Below, piece by piece: positions 26,677-35,486 of a stretch of 49,186 nucleotides of DNA. The DNA is from Asaia bogorensis (GTDB lineage Bacteria; Pseudomonadota; Alphaproteobacteria; Acetobacterales; Acetobacteraceae). Location: assembly GCA_943333505.2 (NCBI GenBank), contig CALQTN020000033.1, positions 1 to 49,186 on the forward strand. Reading direction: 5' to 3'. Made by a program: the position numbers and the translations under genes. Each line of letters begins with the position of its first letter. Position 1 is the first letter of the stretch. The notes beneath the pieces are model-generated. The model searched no databases and was not told the DNA's origin. It was given only the letters and a program-made list of their open reading frames with translations.

Positions 26677-27518
26677 GGCGATGTCTCTCCATCAGCAAGG
26701 CAGGCGGCGAATTCGGCACCAAGCAGCACCGAACCCCAGAAAATATACATCCACAGCAGCGCGATCGGCACGCCGGCGAGCGCGCCGTAGACCGAATTAT
26801 AGGTGGCGACCTGGCCGATATAAATCGCAAAGGCGAATTTCAGCACTTCCAGCAGCCCCGCCGTCAGCAACCCGCCAAGACCCGCGGCGCGCCACGGCAC
26901 CGCCCGGTTGGGGATCAGCCGGTAGAGCAGCGCGAAGGCCGCCACAGCCACACCGAACGACACCACAATCTGTAACCGGTCCGACCACGCCCGCGCCGCC
27001 TGCTCGACAGTGCTGCCATCAACCCCGATCCGCCGCAGCAGCGCATCGATATCACCCGACACCGTCAGCATCGCGCCGAGCACCACCGGCCCCAAGGTCA
27101 GCACCGTCCAATAGGCGACAATGCGCTGGCCCCAACTGCGCGGCGTGGCGATGCGGAAGATATTGTGCAAATGCTCCTCGATGGTCGCCAGCAGCAGGAT
27201 CGCGGTCACCACCAGGCCGATCACCCCAACCATGGTGGCCGATGCCGCGTGGTCAGCGAAACCGGTCAGCATGGTCGCCGATTCCGCCCCGATCTCGGGG
27301 GCGAAATTATCCAGCGCCAGCCCCATCAGCCGGGCACGCAACGGCCCGAAAATCGGAAATGCGGAGAATATGCCGAACGCGATCGCGATCAGCGGCACCA
27401 GCGACACGATGGTGGCGTAGCTCAGCGCGCTCGCGCCGGTCAGGCACCGATCATCGATGAAGCGCGCGATCACCCGGCGGGAAAACCCAATGCCCGATAC
27501 GATGCGTGCCCGGAACAC
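26673..27518 (-). CDS. YihY/BrkB-family inner-membrane protein
   Basis: This 281-residue protein has about six hydrophobic segments and the family signature SALSYATIVSLVPLIAIAFG near residue 30, plus a C-terminal LLWMYIFWGSVLLGAEFAAC. Members were once called RNase BN; that activity belongs to another protein, and BrkB/YihY roles remain unclear, with proposals in transport and envelope integrity. It is unusual in being embedded between fadN (gap 3 bases) and the acyl-CoA dehydrogenase gene (overlap 4 bases), so it is made from the same message. Confidence 0.87.
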   Translation of the reverse strand: MFRARIVSGIGFSRRVIARFIDDRCLTGASALSYATIVSLVPLIAIAFGIFSAFPIFGPLRARLMGLALDNFAPEIGAESATMLTGFADHAASATMVGVIGLVVTAILLLATIEEHLHNIFRIATPRSWGQRIVAYWTVLTLGPVVLGAMLTVSGDIDALLRRIGVDGSTVEQAARAWSDRLQIVVSFGVAVAAFALLYRLIPNRAVPWRAAGLGGLLTAGLLEVLKFAFAIYIGQVATYNSVYGALAGVPIALLWMYIFWGSVLLGAEFAACLADGETSP

Positions 27519-27521
27519 CGA

Positions 27522-29807
27522 TCAGTTCCGCAACGCCCGCCCGGTCTCCAGCATATGCTCGACCCGCGCCAAGGTGCCGGGCTTCTTGAGCAGGGTCATG
27601 AAGGCCGCGCGTTCCAGGGTGCGGATCGCGTCCTCGTCAATTTCGACCGTGTGATCGGTATCACCGCCGGATAATACGGTCGCCAACGCCCCGCCCACCA
27701 CCGCGTCATACGCCGTCGCGCGCCCCATTGCCACGAACCCATCCACCGCCATACGCAATGCGGTGGCACCGGTCGGGCCGGGCAGGCGCAGTTTGGCGCT
27801 TTGCGGCGGCGCGTAATCGGCGACCATTGCCAACGCGCGGGCTTTGGCATCGGCCAGCAGCCGGTCGCGGTTCATGCTGATCCCGTCACTGTCGCGCAGG
27901 AACAGCAATTCACGCGCCTCGGCGGCGGATTTCGAGACCTGCGCGGTCGAGATCATTTCGAACACTTTGGACATTGCCGGCATCGGCCCACGCGGCAGCT
28001 GCGGTGCGGCGGACCAGCGCGCCAGCATGGTCGCACACCCGCCCCAGCCCGGCACCAGCCCAACGCCCACCTCGACCAGCCCGATATAGGTTTCGGCGCT
28101 GGCCTGCACCGCGGCGCAATGCAGCAGCACTTCGCAGCCACCGCCCAACGCCATGCCGGACGGCGCGCCGACCACCGGGAAAGCCGCATTGCGCAAAGCC
28201 AGCATCGCCTGCTGGCCCGCGGCAATCGCGCCCTCGATTTCGTCCCAGGCGGCAATATTGGCGGCGAACAACGCAATGCCGATATTGGCGCCGACCGAGA
28301 ATTGCGCGCCGTCGTTGTAAATCACCAGCGCCTTGAAAGCGCCTTTCGCCCCCATGCCAACCGCGCGGCCCACCATCGCCAGCACGTCCTGATCCAACGC
28401 GTTCATCTTGGTGTGGAATTCGAGGCAGGCAACCCCGTCGCCAATGTCCCAGATGCTCGCGCCCGCATTGCGCGCCAGCGGCTTGCCGGTGCGCTTGATG
28501 TCTTCCAGCAGCAGCACGCCATCGGCCCGCGCAACATCCTTGTAGGCACCATCGACGCCAAATGCCTGCATTCGGCCGCCATCGACCCGATAGAACGGAC
28601 GATCGCCAACCAGCGCCAGCAAAGCCGGCACCACCCGGCCATCAGCCGCCAGGGCGCGCGCCAGCCAACCGGCGCCCAGCCGGTCAATCAACTCAAACGG
28701 CCCGTATTTCCAATTATACCCCAACCGCATCGCCGCATCGACCGATGCCACGTCGCCGGCGATTTCCGGCACCAGCGACGCCGCATAACCCAGCGTGTCG
28801 AGCAGCACTGCGCGGGCATACCTGCCGCCGATATCGGGATGATCGGCCAGATCGGCTGGCTGGCGCGTGTCCAGGCTGGCCAGCCGTGCCTCACGCTGGC
28901 GGCGATAATCCCCGGTTACCAGATCGATCGACAGCCGCGATTTGTCCGGCGCGCGCGAATAGAACCCGCCTTTGCCTTTGCGGCCGATGCGGCCTTCGGC
29001 GATCATCCGCGCCACCAGCGGTTCTTCGCGGTACAGCCGGCAATAGGCGTCATCGGCAGGCAGGCTCGCCAGCAGCGATTTCGCCACATGCGGCCCGAGA
29101 TCGATGCCGACCAGATCCATCAGCCCGAAAATGCCGGTGCGCGGGATGCCCAGCGGTCGGCCCATCACTGCGTCGGCTTCCTCCACCGTCAGCCCGAGAT
29201 CGATGGCGTGGCGCACCGCCATCCCGGCCCACAGCGACCCGATCCGGTTGGCGATGAAGCCAGGCGTGTCGCGGCAATCGATCACGGTTTTGCCAAGCTG
29301 CACATCGCAGCAGGCGCGCACCGCCGCCACCGCATCCGCGCGCGTCGCCGGCCCCGCAACCAGTTCCAGCAGCCGCATATAGCGCGGCGGATTGAAGAAA
29401 TGGCTGATCAGGAAATCCGCAGCGAACGCTGCGCCAAGCCCCTCGGTCAAGGTCGCCAGCGGGATGGTGGATGTGTTGGACGACACCACGCTGCCGGGCT
29501 TGCGCACCGCCTGTAGCTGCGCATACAGCGCGCGCTTGGCGTCCGGCCGTTCGACAATCGCCTCAATAATCCAGTCACAAACAGCAAGCTTGTCGATATC
29601 GGCGCCAAGATCACCGGGCGTGATCAGCCGCGCCGCCCGCGAATGCATGAACGCCGCCGGCTCCGCGCGGCCCATCGTGGCGATTGCCTTGGCCGCCGCA
29701 CCCGGAACGATATCGAGCAGGATCACCGCCAACCCCGCATTGGCCGCCTGGGCCGCGATGCCAGCGCCCATCACGCCGGCGCCGATGACGCCGATCGTCG
29801 AGATCAC
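27522..29807 (-). CDS. fadN: FadN-type 3-hydroxyacyl-CoA dehydrogenase/enoyl-CoA hydratase
   Basis: This 761-residue bifunctional beta-oxidation enzyme has the 3-hydroxyacyl-CoA dehydrogenase part first: the Rossmann motif IGVIGAGVMGAGIAAQAA, and SHFFNPPRYMRLLELV with the catalytic His. The crotonase part is C-terminal, with GGGCEVLLHC and YIGLVEVGVGLVPGWGG keeping both catalytic Glu residues. This order matches Bacillus FadN and is the reverse of E. coli FadB. The start is a GTG at 29807 overlapping the thiolase stop (GTGA); the upstream ATG at 29855 lies inside the thiolase gene. It works with the neighbouring thiolase and acyl-CoA dehydrogenase. Confidence 0.9.
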   Translation of the reverse strand: MISTIGVIGAGVMGAGIAAQAANAGLAVILLDIVPGAAAKAIATMGRAEPAAFMHSRAARLITPGDLGADIDKLAVCDWIIEAIVERPDAKRALYAQLQAVRKPGSVVSSNTSTIPLATLTEGLGAAFAADFLISHFFNPPRYMRLLELVAGPATRADAVAAVRACCDVQLGKTVIDCRDTPGFIANRIGSLWAGMAVRHAIDLGLTVEEADAVMGRPLGIPRTGIFGLMDLVGIDLGPHVAKSLLASLPADDAYCRLYREEPLVARMIAEGRIGRKGKGGFYSRAPDKSRLSIDLVTGDYRRQREARLASLDTRQPADLADHPDIGGRYARAVLLDTLGYAASLVPEIAGDVASVDAAMRLGYNWKYGPFELIDRLGAGWLARALAADGRVVPALLALVGDRPFYRVDGGRMQAFGVDGAYKDVARADGVLLLEDIKRTGKPLARNAGASIWDIGDGVACLEFHTKMNALDQDVLAMVGRAVGMGAKGAFKALVIYNDGAQFSVGANIGIALFAANIAAWDEIEGAIAAGQQAMLALRNAAFPVVGAPSGMALGGGCEVLLHCAAVQASAETYIGLVEVGVGLVPGWGGCATMLARWSAAPQLPRGPMPAMSKVFEMISTAQVSKSAAEARELLFLRDSDGISMNRDRLLADAKARALAMVADYAPPQSAKLRLPGPTGATALRMAVDGFVAMGRATAYDAVVGGALATVLSGGDTDHTVEIDEDAIRTLERAAFMTLLKKPGTLARVEHMLETGRALRN

Positions 29808-30931
29808 GCCACATGCTCCAGAATGGTAGCAATTCCCTGGCCGCCGCCGATGCACTGGGTCGCCAGCGCGAAGCGCCCGCCGGTACGGACCAGCAAGGAC
29901 GCCGCCTTGCCGGTGATACGCGCCCCTGTCGCCCCGAGCGGATGGCCCAGCGCAATCGCCCCGCCATCGAGATTGACCCGCGCCTCATCCAGTCCAAGCT
30001 CGGCCATGCAAGCGAGCGCCTGGGACGCAAACGCCTCATTCAACTCCACCACATCGAGTTCGGCCGCGGTAATCCCAGCCCGCTTCATCGCCTTCCGTGC
30101 CGCGCCCACCGGCCCCATGCCCATGATATCAGGCGCGCAGCCGCTGACCGCGACCGATCGCACGATCGCCAGCGGCGTGATGCCGTGGGCTTTGGCATAG
30201 TCGGCAGTGCACACAATCACCGCCGCCGCCCCATCGGTCAGCGGCGACGATGTGCCGGCGGTGACGGTGCCATCGGCGCGAAACGCTGGTTTCAACCCGG
30301 CGAGGGATGCTGTGGTGGTCTCCGGACGCGGGCAGCCATCCGCGGTCACCCCACCGACCGGCACGATTTCATCGGCGAAGTGCCCGGCAGCAATCGCGGC
30401 CGCCGTTTTGGTCTGGCTGCGCACCGCGAAGGCTTCCTGATCGGCGCGCGGGATCTGATGGCGGGCGGCAACATTCTCGGCGGTTTCGCCCATCGACACC
30501 AACGCGGTCGGGAAGGCCTTCATCAGTCCCGGATGCGGCATCGGGTTGAAGCCCATCATCGGAATGCGCGACATCGATTCCACCCCGGCGCACACAAACA
30601 CCTCCCCCGCGCCCATCATGATCGCGCCCGCCGCCTGGTGGATCGATTGCATCGACGATCCGCAGAACCGGTTCACCGTCACGCCCCCCGCCGAAATCGG
30701 CAGTCCGGCCATGAACGAAATCAGCCGTGCCACGTTCAGCCCCTGCTCGCCTTCGGGAAATGCGCAGCCCAGGATCAAATCTTCGACGTCATTTGGATCG
30801 ACCGGGCAGGACGCCATCAACGCCTTGATGACCTCGGCCGCCATGTCATCCGGCCGGCTACGGGTAAGCGCGCCGCGATTGGCGAGATGGAACGGCGAAC
30901 GCTTGAAGGCGGCGATGACGACATCCGGCAT
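29804..30931 (-). CDS. fadA: Acetyl-CoA acyltransferase (beta-oxidation thiolase)
   Basis: This 375-residue thiolase cleaves 3-ketoacyl-CoA with CoA to release acetyl-CoA. The nucleophile C90 lies in NRFCGSSMQ; the C-terminal catalytic His is in AIALGHPLGATGAR and the second Cys in TQCIGGGQG. Length is slightly short but complete. It is the first gene of the minus-strand operon fadA-fadN-yihY-acyl-CoA dehydrogenase, and its stop overlaps the GTG of fadN. Confidence 0.92.
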   Translation of the reverse strand: MPDVVIAAFKRSPFHLANRGALTRSRPDDMAAEVIKALMASCPVDPNDVEDLILGCAFPEGEQGLNVARLISFMAGLPISAGGVTVNRFCGSSMQSIHQAAGAIMMGAGEVFVCAGVESMSRIPMMGFNPMPHPGLMKAFPTALVSMGETAENVAARHQIPRADQEAFAVRSQTKTAAAIAAGHFADEIVPVGGVTADGCPRPETTTASLAGLKPAFRADGTVTAGTSSPLTDGAAAVIVCTADYAKAHGITPLAIVRSVAVSGCAPDIMGMGPVGAARKAMKRAGITAAELDVVELNEAFASQALACMAELGLDEARVNLDGGAIALGHPLGATGARITGKAASLLVRTGGRFALATQCIGGGQGIATILEHVA

Positions 30932-31079
30932 GGGGACGGCTCCTCAAAAACCAACGATTTCACAGTTCACTGCCGTGCGTTCACATTTAACTCACTTCGG
31001 TCGCGACGGCGTCGCCTGTCATGGTTCCTATGCCAATTTCCAGCCGTATCGCCAGGAAAGTCAGGCAGGAGATATGGTC

Positions 31080-31568
31080 ATGACGCATCTTGCTTTTCCC
31101 ACGCGAGAGGCCCCGTCTGCAAGCCCGATCGACATGATCGATTCCGCCCCGCGCCCGCTGGTTCTGGTGTTGGAGGCCGAACCAAGGATTTCGGACATTC
31201 TTGCCGAACTCGCGGATTTCCTGCGGGTGGATGTTGAATGCGTGCCAACCATCGGAGCATTGGAAACCGCGCTCGCAACCCAACACCCGATCGGGCTGCT
31301 GGCCCACGCGCCCGAGGGCGACATCACCGTTTGGTCGGCGCTGCGCGCGGTTTCCCGCAGCGATCCTGGGTTGCCGGTGTTACTGGTCACCGGCACCGGC
31401 ACCGGGCGGGCCGAGATCGAGGAATTCGATCCATCCATCCCGCGCCGGCCGCTGACCAACGTCTACTGGGTCGATCACCAGCCCGGAATGCGGTCGATCG
31501 TCGAATTTTTGTTCCTCGCCGAGCGCCGCAACGGTGTGCCAGCCTTGCTGCGGGAAGCCGACCAGTAG
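31080..31568 (+). CDS. Receiver-like protein lacking the phospho-acceptor
   Basis: This 162-residue soluble protein looks like a lone receiver fold: RPLVLVLEAEPRISDILAEL for strand 1 and helix 1, then HPIGLLAHAPEGDITVWSAL at strand 3, and GLPVLLVTGTGTG at strand 4. The acidic pair of true receivers is E-A-E, and the strand-3 Asp that accepts phosphate is missing. It is therefore probably a pseudo-receiver that cannot be phosphorylated in the normal way. I chose the ATG at 31080, eight bases after AGGAG; the ATG at 31074 is too close. It has no output domain and no kinase nearby. Confidence 0.65.
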   Translation: MTHLAFPTREAPSASPIDMIDSAPRPLVLVLEAEPRISDILAELADFLRVDVECVPTIGALETALATQHPIGLLAHAPEGDITVWSALRAVSRSDPGLPVLLVTGTGTGRAEIEEFDPSIPRRPLTNVYWVDHQPGMRSIVEFLFLAERRNGVPALLREADQ

Positions 31569-31737
31569 GGTGATGGCCTCCATCCTCCAGGCGGTTGCGG
31601 CCAAGGTCGCGCCTTGATGGCTGGGGCGATTTCGCGGATGGTATTTACCGCCACACTGCCGTCAGGTTCTGCCACGCGCAATCGTCGCAGTTCCGGTCGC
31701 CGCACGCGCGGCCAAACCGCCGAAAGACCCTTGCCCG
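31569..31737. other. Intergenic gap upstream of pepN
   Basis: These 169 bases hold no recognisable gene, repeat or strong promoter. Confidence 0.4.
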
Positions 31738-34239
31738 ATGTCCGCCACCCCGACGCGCCGCCTCGACTACCTTCCCCCTGATTTTCTGATCGACACCGTC
31801 GATCTGCGCTTCGATCTCGATCCCGAAGCCACCATCGTCCGCTCCCGCCTCGCGATGCGGCGCAATCCCGCCGGCAGGCCAGGTGTGCCGCTGCGCCTCG
31901 ACAGCGACCAGCTGACCCTTTTATCCATCGCCCTCGACGGCGTCGCGCTTAAGCGCGATCAATACGTCCTTCATGGCGACGGCACGCTTGAACTCGCCGC
32001 CGTCCCGGACGGCTTCACTCTCGAAATCGAGACCTATATCTCGCCGCAGGCCAACACCAAGCTCAGCGGCCTCTACACCTCGGGCGGGGCTTTTTTCACC
32101 CAGTGTGAGGCAGAGGGTTTCCGCCGCATCACCTATTTCCTCGACCGGCCTGACGTGATGGCAATTTTCACCACCACTTTGCGCGCCGACCGCGCCGCCT
32201 ATCCGGTGCTGCTGTCTAACGGCAATCCGGACGGCACCGGCGTTGATGGCGACCGCCACTGGGCGCGCTGGGCCGATCCGCATCCCAAGCCGTCCTATTT
32301 GTTCGCCCTCGTTGCCGGCGATCTGGTGTCCGTGCAGGATCGCTTCGTCACAAAATCCGGCCGCGACGTGGCGCTCGGCATCTGGGTGCGTGACGGCGAC
32401 CAGGATCGTTGCGGCCATGCCATGCAGGCGCTCAAGGATTCGATGCGCTGGGACGAAGAAAAATACGGCCTCGAATACGATCTCGACGTCTTCAACATCG
32501 CCGCCGTCTCCGACTTCAACATGGGCGCGATGGAAAACAAGGGCCTCAACGTCTTCAACACCAAATATGTGCTAGCTAGCAATGAAACCGCCACCGACAC
32601 CGATCTGCACGGCGTGGCAGCGGTCATCGCCCATGAATATTTCCACAACTGGACTGGCAACCGCATCACCTGCCGCGACTGGTTCCAGCTGTCACTGAAA
32701 GAAGGCCTCACCGTCTTCCGCGACCAGCAATTTTCCGCCGACCACGGCAGCCCGGCCGTCGAGCGCATCCGCCAGGTCCGCACCTTGCGCGCCCGCCAGT
32801 TCTCGGAAGACGCTGGCCCGCTCTCGCATCCGGTGCGCCCTGACGAATATCTTGCCATCGATAATTTCTACACCGCGACGATCTACGAAAAGGGCGCCGA
32901 GATCGTCCGCATGATCCATAACCGCCTGGGCGTTGACGGGTTCCGGCGCGGCATGGACGACTACATCGCCCGCAACGACAATCAGGCTGTCACCATCGAA
33001 GACTTTGTCGAGGCGATGGCCGTCGGCACCCCAGGTAGCGATGTCCGCCAGTTCCTGGCCTGGTACGCCCTGCCCGGCACGCCCGAACTCACCATGTCGG
33101 AAGCCTATGATGGCAGCCGCTATACTTTGACCCTGCGCCAGACCACAAGCGGCGCGCCGCTGCCGATCCCGGTCAAGCTCGGCCTGCTCGGCGCCAACGG
33201 CCAGGACATCGCCGAACGCGACGTGCTGCTGACGGATACCGAAACAAAAATTACCTTCGACAATATCGCCCAGCGCCCGGTGCCGTCCCTGTTGCGCGGC
33301 TTTTCCGCCCCGGTCCGCCTGCGCAATCAGCCGCATGACCAGTTGCTGTTTCTCGCCCGCCACGACAGCGATCCCTTCATGCGCTGGGATGCCAGCCAGC
33401 AAATCGCCGTCGCTGCGATCCTGGCGCCGTCCGAAGACCTTATCGCCGGTCTGATTGCGGGCTTCGCCGGTGCGCTTGCCAATCCGAGCGATCCCGCCTT
33501 CACCGCCGAGCTGCTTGCCTTGCCATCGGAAGCCTATGTCGGCGACCAGATGGGTGTTGCCGACCCTGATCTGGTGCACGCCAACCGCCAGGCCCTGCGC
33601 CGTCGTATCGGCACCGACCTGCACGATCTGCTCGCCAGAACCTGCGACACCATGGCCCCCGACGGCCCCGGCCAACGTGCGCTCCGTAACGCCTGCCTCG
33701 TCTTTCTCGCCGCTGGCGGGCACCTGGCCCGCGCCGAAGCCCAGTTCGTCCAGGCGACCACCATGACTGACAGCCTGGCGGCCCTCGACATCCTCGCCGG
33801 TAACGAAAGCCCGCATCGCGCCGCGGCGCTGGCGACGTTCTATGCGCGCTGGAAGCACGATCCGCTGGTGCTGGACAAATGGTTCTCCGTGCAGGCCATG
33901 GCCCCGCGCGCGGACGCCATTGATACCGTCCGCAGCCTGCTGGCACACCCGGATTTCGACCTGCGTAATCCCAATCGCGCGCGGTCCCTGATCGGCGGCT
34001 TCTGCGCCAATCTGGTGCGCTTTCATACCGAGGCCGGCTACCGCTTCCTCGCCGACATGGTCATCGCATTGGATGCGATTAACGGGCAGGTGGCAGCCCG
34101 GATGATCGACCCACTGACCGCGTGGCGGCGGCAAAACCCGGCGCGCGCGGCGATGATGCAGCGCGAATTGCGGCGTATTCTCGGCACCACCGACCTAAGC
34201 CGAGATACTCTGGAGAAGGCGACGAAAGCCGTCGGTTGA
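31738..34239 (+). CDS. pepN: Aminopeptidase N (M1 family zinc peptidase)
   Basis: This 833-residue cytoplasmic enzyme removes N-terminal amino acids from peptides. The substrate-recognition motif GAMENKG comes before the zinc site HEYFHNW, with H299, E300 and H303, and the third ligand E322 in LKEGLTVFRDQ, the spacing expected for the family. The sequence around it, GNRITCRDWFQLSLKEG, matches proteobacterial PepN. It is somewhat shorter than the E. coli enzyme but complete at both ends. It stands alone and converges on the M20 hydrolase gene. Confidence 0.96.
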   Translation: MSATPTRRLDYLPPDFLIDTVDLRFDLDPEATIVRSRLAMRRNPAGRPGVPLRLDSDQLTLLSIALDGVALKRDQYVLHGDGTLELAAVPDGFTLEIETYISPQANTKLSGLYTSGGAFFTQCEAEGFRRITYFLDRPDVMAIFTTTLRADRAAYPVLLSNGNPDGTGVDGDRHWARWADPHPKPSYLFALVAGDLVSVQDRFVTKSGRDVALGIWVRDGDQDRCGHAMQALKDSMRWDEEKYGLEYDLDVFNIAAVSDFNMGAMENKGLNVFNTKYVLASNETATDTDLHGVAAVIAHEYFHNWTGNRITCRDWFQLSLKEGLTVFRDQQFSADHGSPAVERIRQVRTLRARQFSEDAGPLSHPVRPDEYLAIDNFYTATIYEKGAEIVRMIHNRLGVDGFRRGMDDYIARNDNQAVTIEDFVEAMAVGTPGSDVRQFLAWYALPGTPELTMSEAYDGSRYTLTLRQTTSGAPLPIPVKLGLLGANGQDIAERDVLLTDTETKITFDNIAQRPVPSLLRGFSAPVRLRNQPHDQLLFLARHDSDPFMRWDASQQIAVAAILAPSEDLIAGLIAGFAGALANPSDPAFTAELLALPSEAYVGDQMGVADPDLVHANRQALRRRIGTDLHDLLARTCDTMAPDGPGQRALRNACLVFLAAGGHLARAEAQFVQATTMTDSLAALDILAGNESPHRAAALATFYARWKHDPLVLDKWFSVQAMAPRADAIDTVRSLLAHPDFDLRNPNRARSLIGGFCANLVRFHTEAGYRFLADMVIALDAINGQVAARMIDPLTAWRRQNPARAAMMQRELRRILGTTDLSRDTLEKATKAVG

Positions 34240-34280
34240 GCGGGTTGTTTTTGCGAAAACCAAGAAGACCTTCCTACCCC
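34240..34280. repeat. Degenerate AT-rich block between convergent genes
   Basis: GGTTGTTTTTGCGAAAACC followed by AAGAAGACCTTCCT shares its right end with the copy near 12410. Its imperfect hairpin sits between the pepN stop and the M20 hydrolase stop and may act as a shared terminator. Confidence 0.45.
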
Positions 34281-35482
34281 AAAATCTCCGCCACCGCGCT
34301 CGCCATCACCTGGCATCCAAGCACGATATCGGCATCCGACGTATCCTCGGTCCAATGATGCGAAATCCCGCCGATGGACGGCACGAACAGCATCGCCGCC
34401 GGCATTACCCGCGCCAAAAACTGCGCGTCATGCCCGGCGCCCGATGGCATGGTCTGCCATTGCCCGGGCGCATGGCGTTCGGCCGCGCGCGCCAGGGCTG
34501 CCTGCAGGTCATCCGCCATTAACGATGGAACTGACCGCGACATGTTGGTCAGCACCACCTCGCACGGTCCCTGATTAGCCTCGGCGACCAGCGCTTCGAG
34601 CTCCGTTTCCAACCGCTGCAACACATCCCTATCGACATCACGGAACTGGAACACCATTTCCGCCCCACCCGGAATGATGCTGCCTGCGCCTGGATCGAGC
34701 GTGATCCGCCCTACCGTCCACACGCTGCGCGCGGCGCAGATTTCGGGAAAGCGTTTGTCGATCGCCACCGCCAGTTTTGCCGCAGCCAATCCTGCGTCGC
34801 GGCGGATTGCCATGCGGGTGGTGCCGGCATGGTTCTGCACCCCGGTGAACATGATCTTGTACTGCCAGATCGCCACGATGCTGCTCACCACACCGATCTT
34901 GCGATCAGTGCTCTCCAACTCGTCACCCTGTTCAATATGGGCTTCGATATAGCAACGATACTGCCCGGGCACGACCCGCGCCATCGGCCGTCCGGCCAAT
35001 CCGGCCGCCGCCAATCCTTCACGCAAGGTCAGGTTTTCATAACGGTTGCGTGAAACATCGATATCCGCCTCGGAGAAGTCACCAATGAAAGACCGGCTGC
35101 CCGGGAATGACGCCCAATGCCCTTCCTCGTCTGCCCACGACACCACATCCACCCCACGCCCCACGGCGCGCGCGACTTCCAGCGCGTACATGACCCCGAG
35201 CGCGCCATCCAGCCAGCCGGCCTGCGGTTGGGTGTCACTATGGCTGCCCAGCAGCACACGCGGGCCATCGCCCTCGCCCCGGCCGATAATATTGCCGATC
35301 CCGTCGATTTCCGGCACCAGCCCGGCGTCCCGCATCCGGTCTGCGATCCATTCGCGGCTTTGCATATCGACCGCCGAATAGGTCGGGCGATGCACGCCTG
35401 TCTTGAAGGTGCCAAAGCCACGCAATTTGTACAGATCGGCGAGCAAGCGCGCCCCGTCTATTGAAACATTGGAAAGCGTCAT
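34274..35482 (-). CDS. M20-family amidohydrolase (N-carbamoyl-amino acid hydrolase/allantoate deiminase-like)
   Basis: This 402-residue zinc enzyme has the M20 layout with an inserted dimerisation domain. GSHSDTQPQAGWLDGALGV supplies the first metal ligands and SWADEEGHW the catalytic Glu pair; IEAHIEQGDELE and the His of SIGGISHHW complete the site. This pattern is typical of HyuC-like carbamoylases and allantoate amidohydrolases rather than peptidases. It begins four bases after the substrate-binding protein gene, so its substrate may be what that protein delivers, but this is inference. Confidence 0.85.
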   Translation of the reverse strand: MTLSNVSIDGARLLADLYKLRGFGTFKTGVHRPTYSAVDMQSREWIADRMRDAGLVPEIDGIGNIIGRGEGDGPRVLLGSHSDTQPQAGWLDGALGVMYALEVARAVGRGVDVVSWADEEGHWASFPGSRSFIGDFSEADIDVSRNRYENLTLREGLAAAGLAGRPMARVVPGQYRCYIEAHIEQGDELESTDRKIGVVSSIVAIWQYKIMFTGVQNHAGTTRMAIRRDAGLAAAKLAVAIDKRFPEICAARSVWTVGRITLDPGAGSIIPGGAEMVFQFRDVDRDVLQRLETELEALVAEANQGPCEVVLTNMSRSVPSLMADDLQAALARAAERHAPGQWQTMPSGAGHDAQFLARVMPAAMLFVPSIGGISHHWTEDTSDADIVLGCQVMASAVAEILG

Positions 35483-35486
35483 CCGA

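Noticed and set aside
27801-29516. 571-residue plus-strand open frame
   Set aside because: It lies fully antisense to fadN, is rich in Arg, His and Gln without domain motifs, and reflects high GC at third positions.
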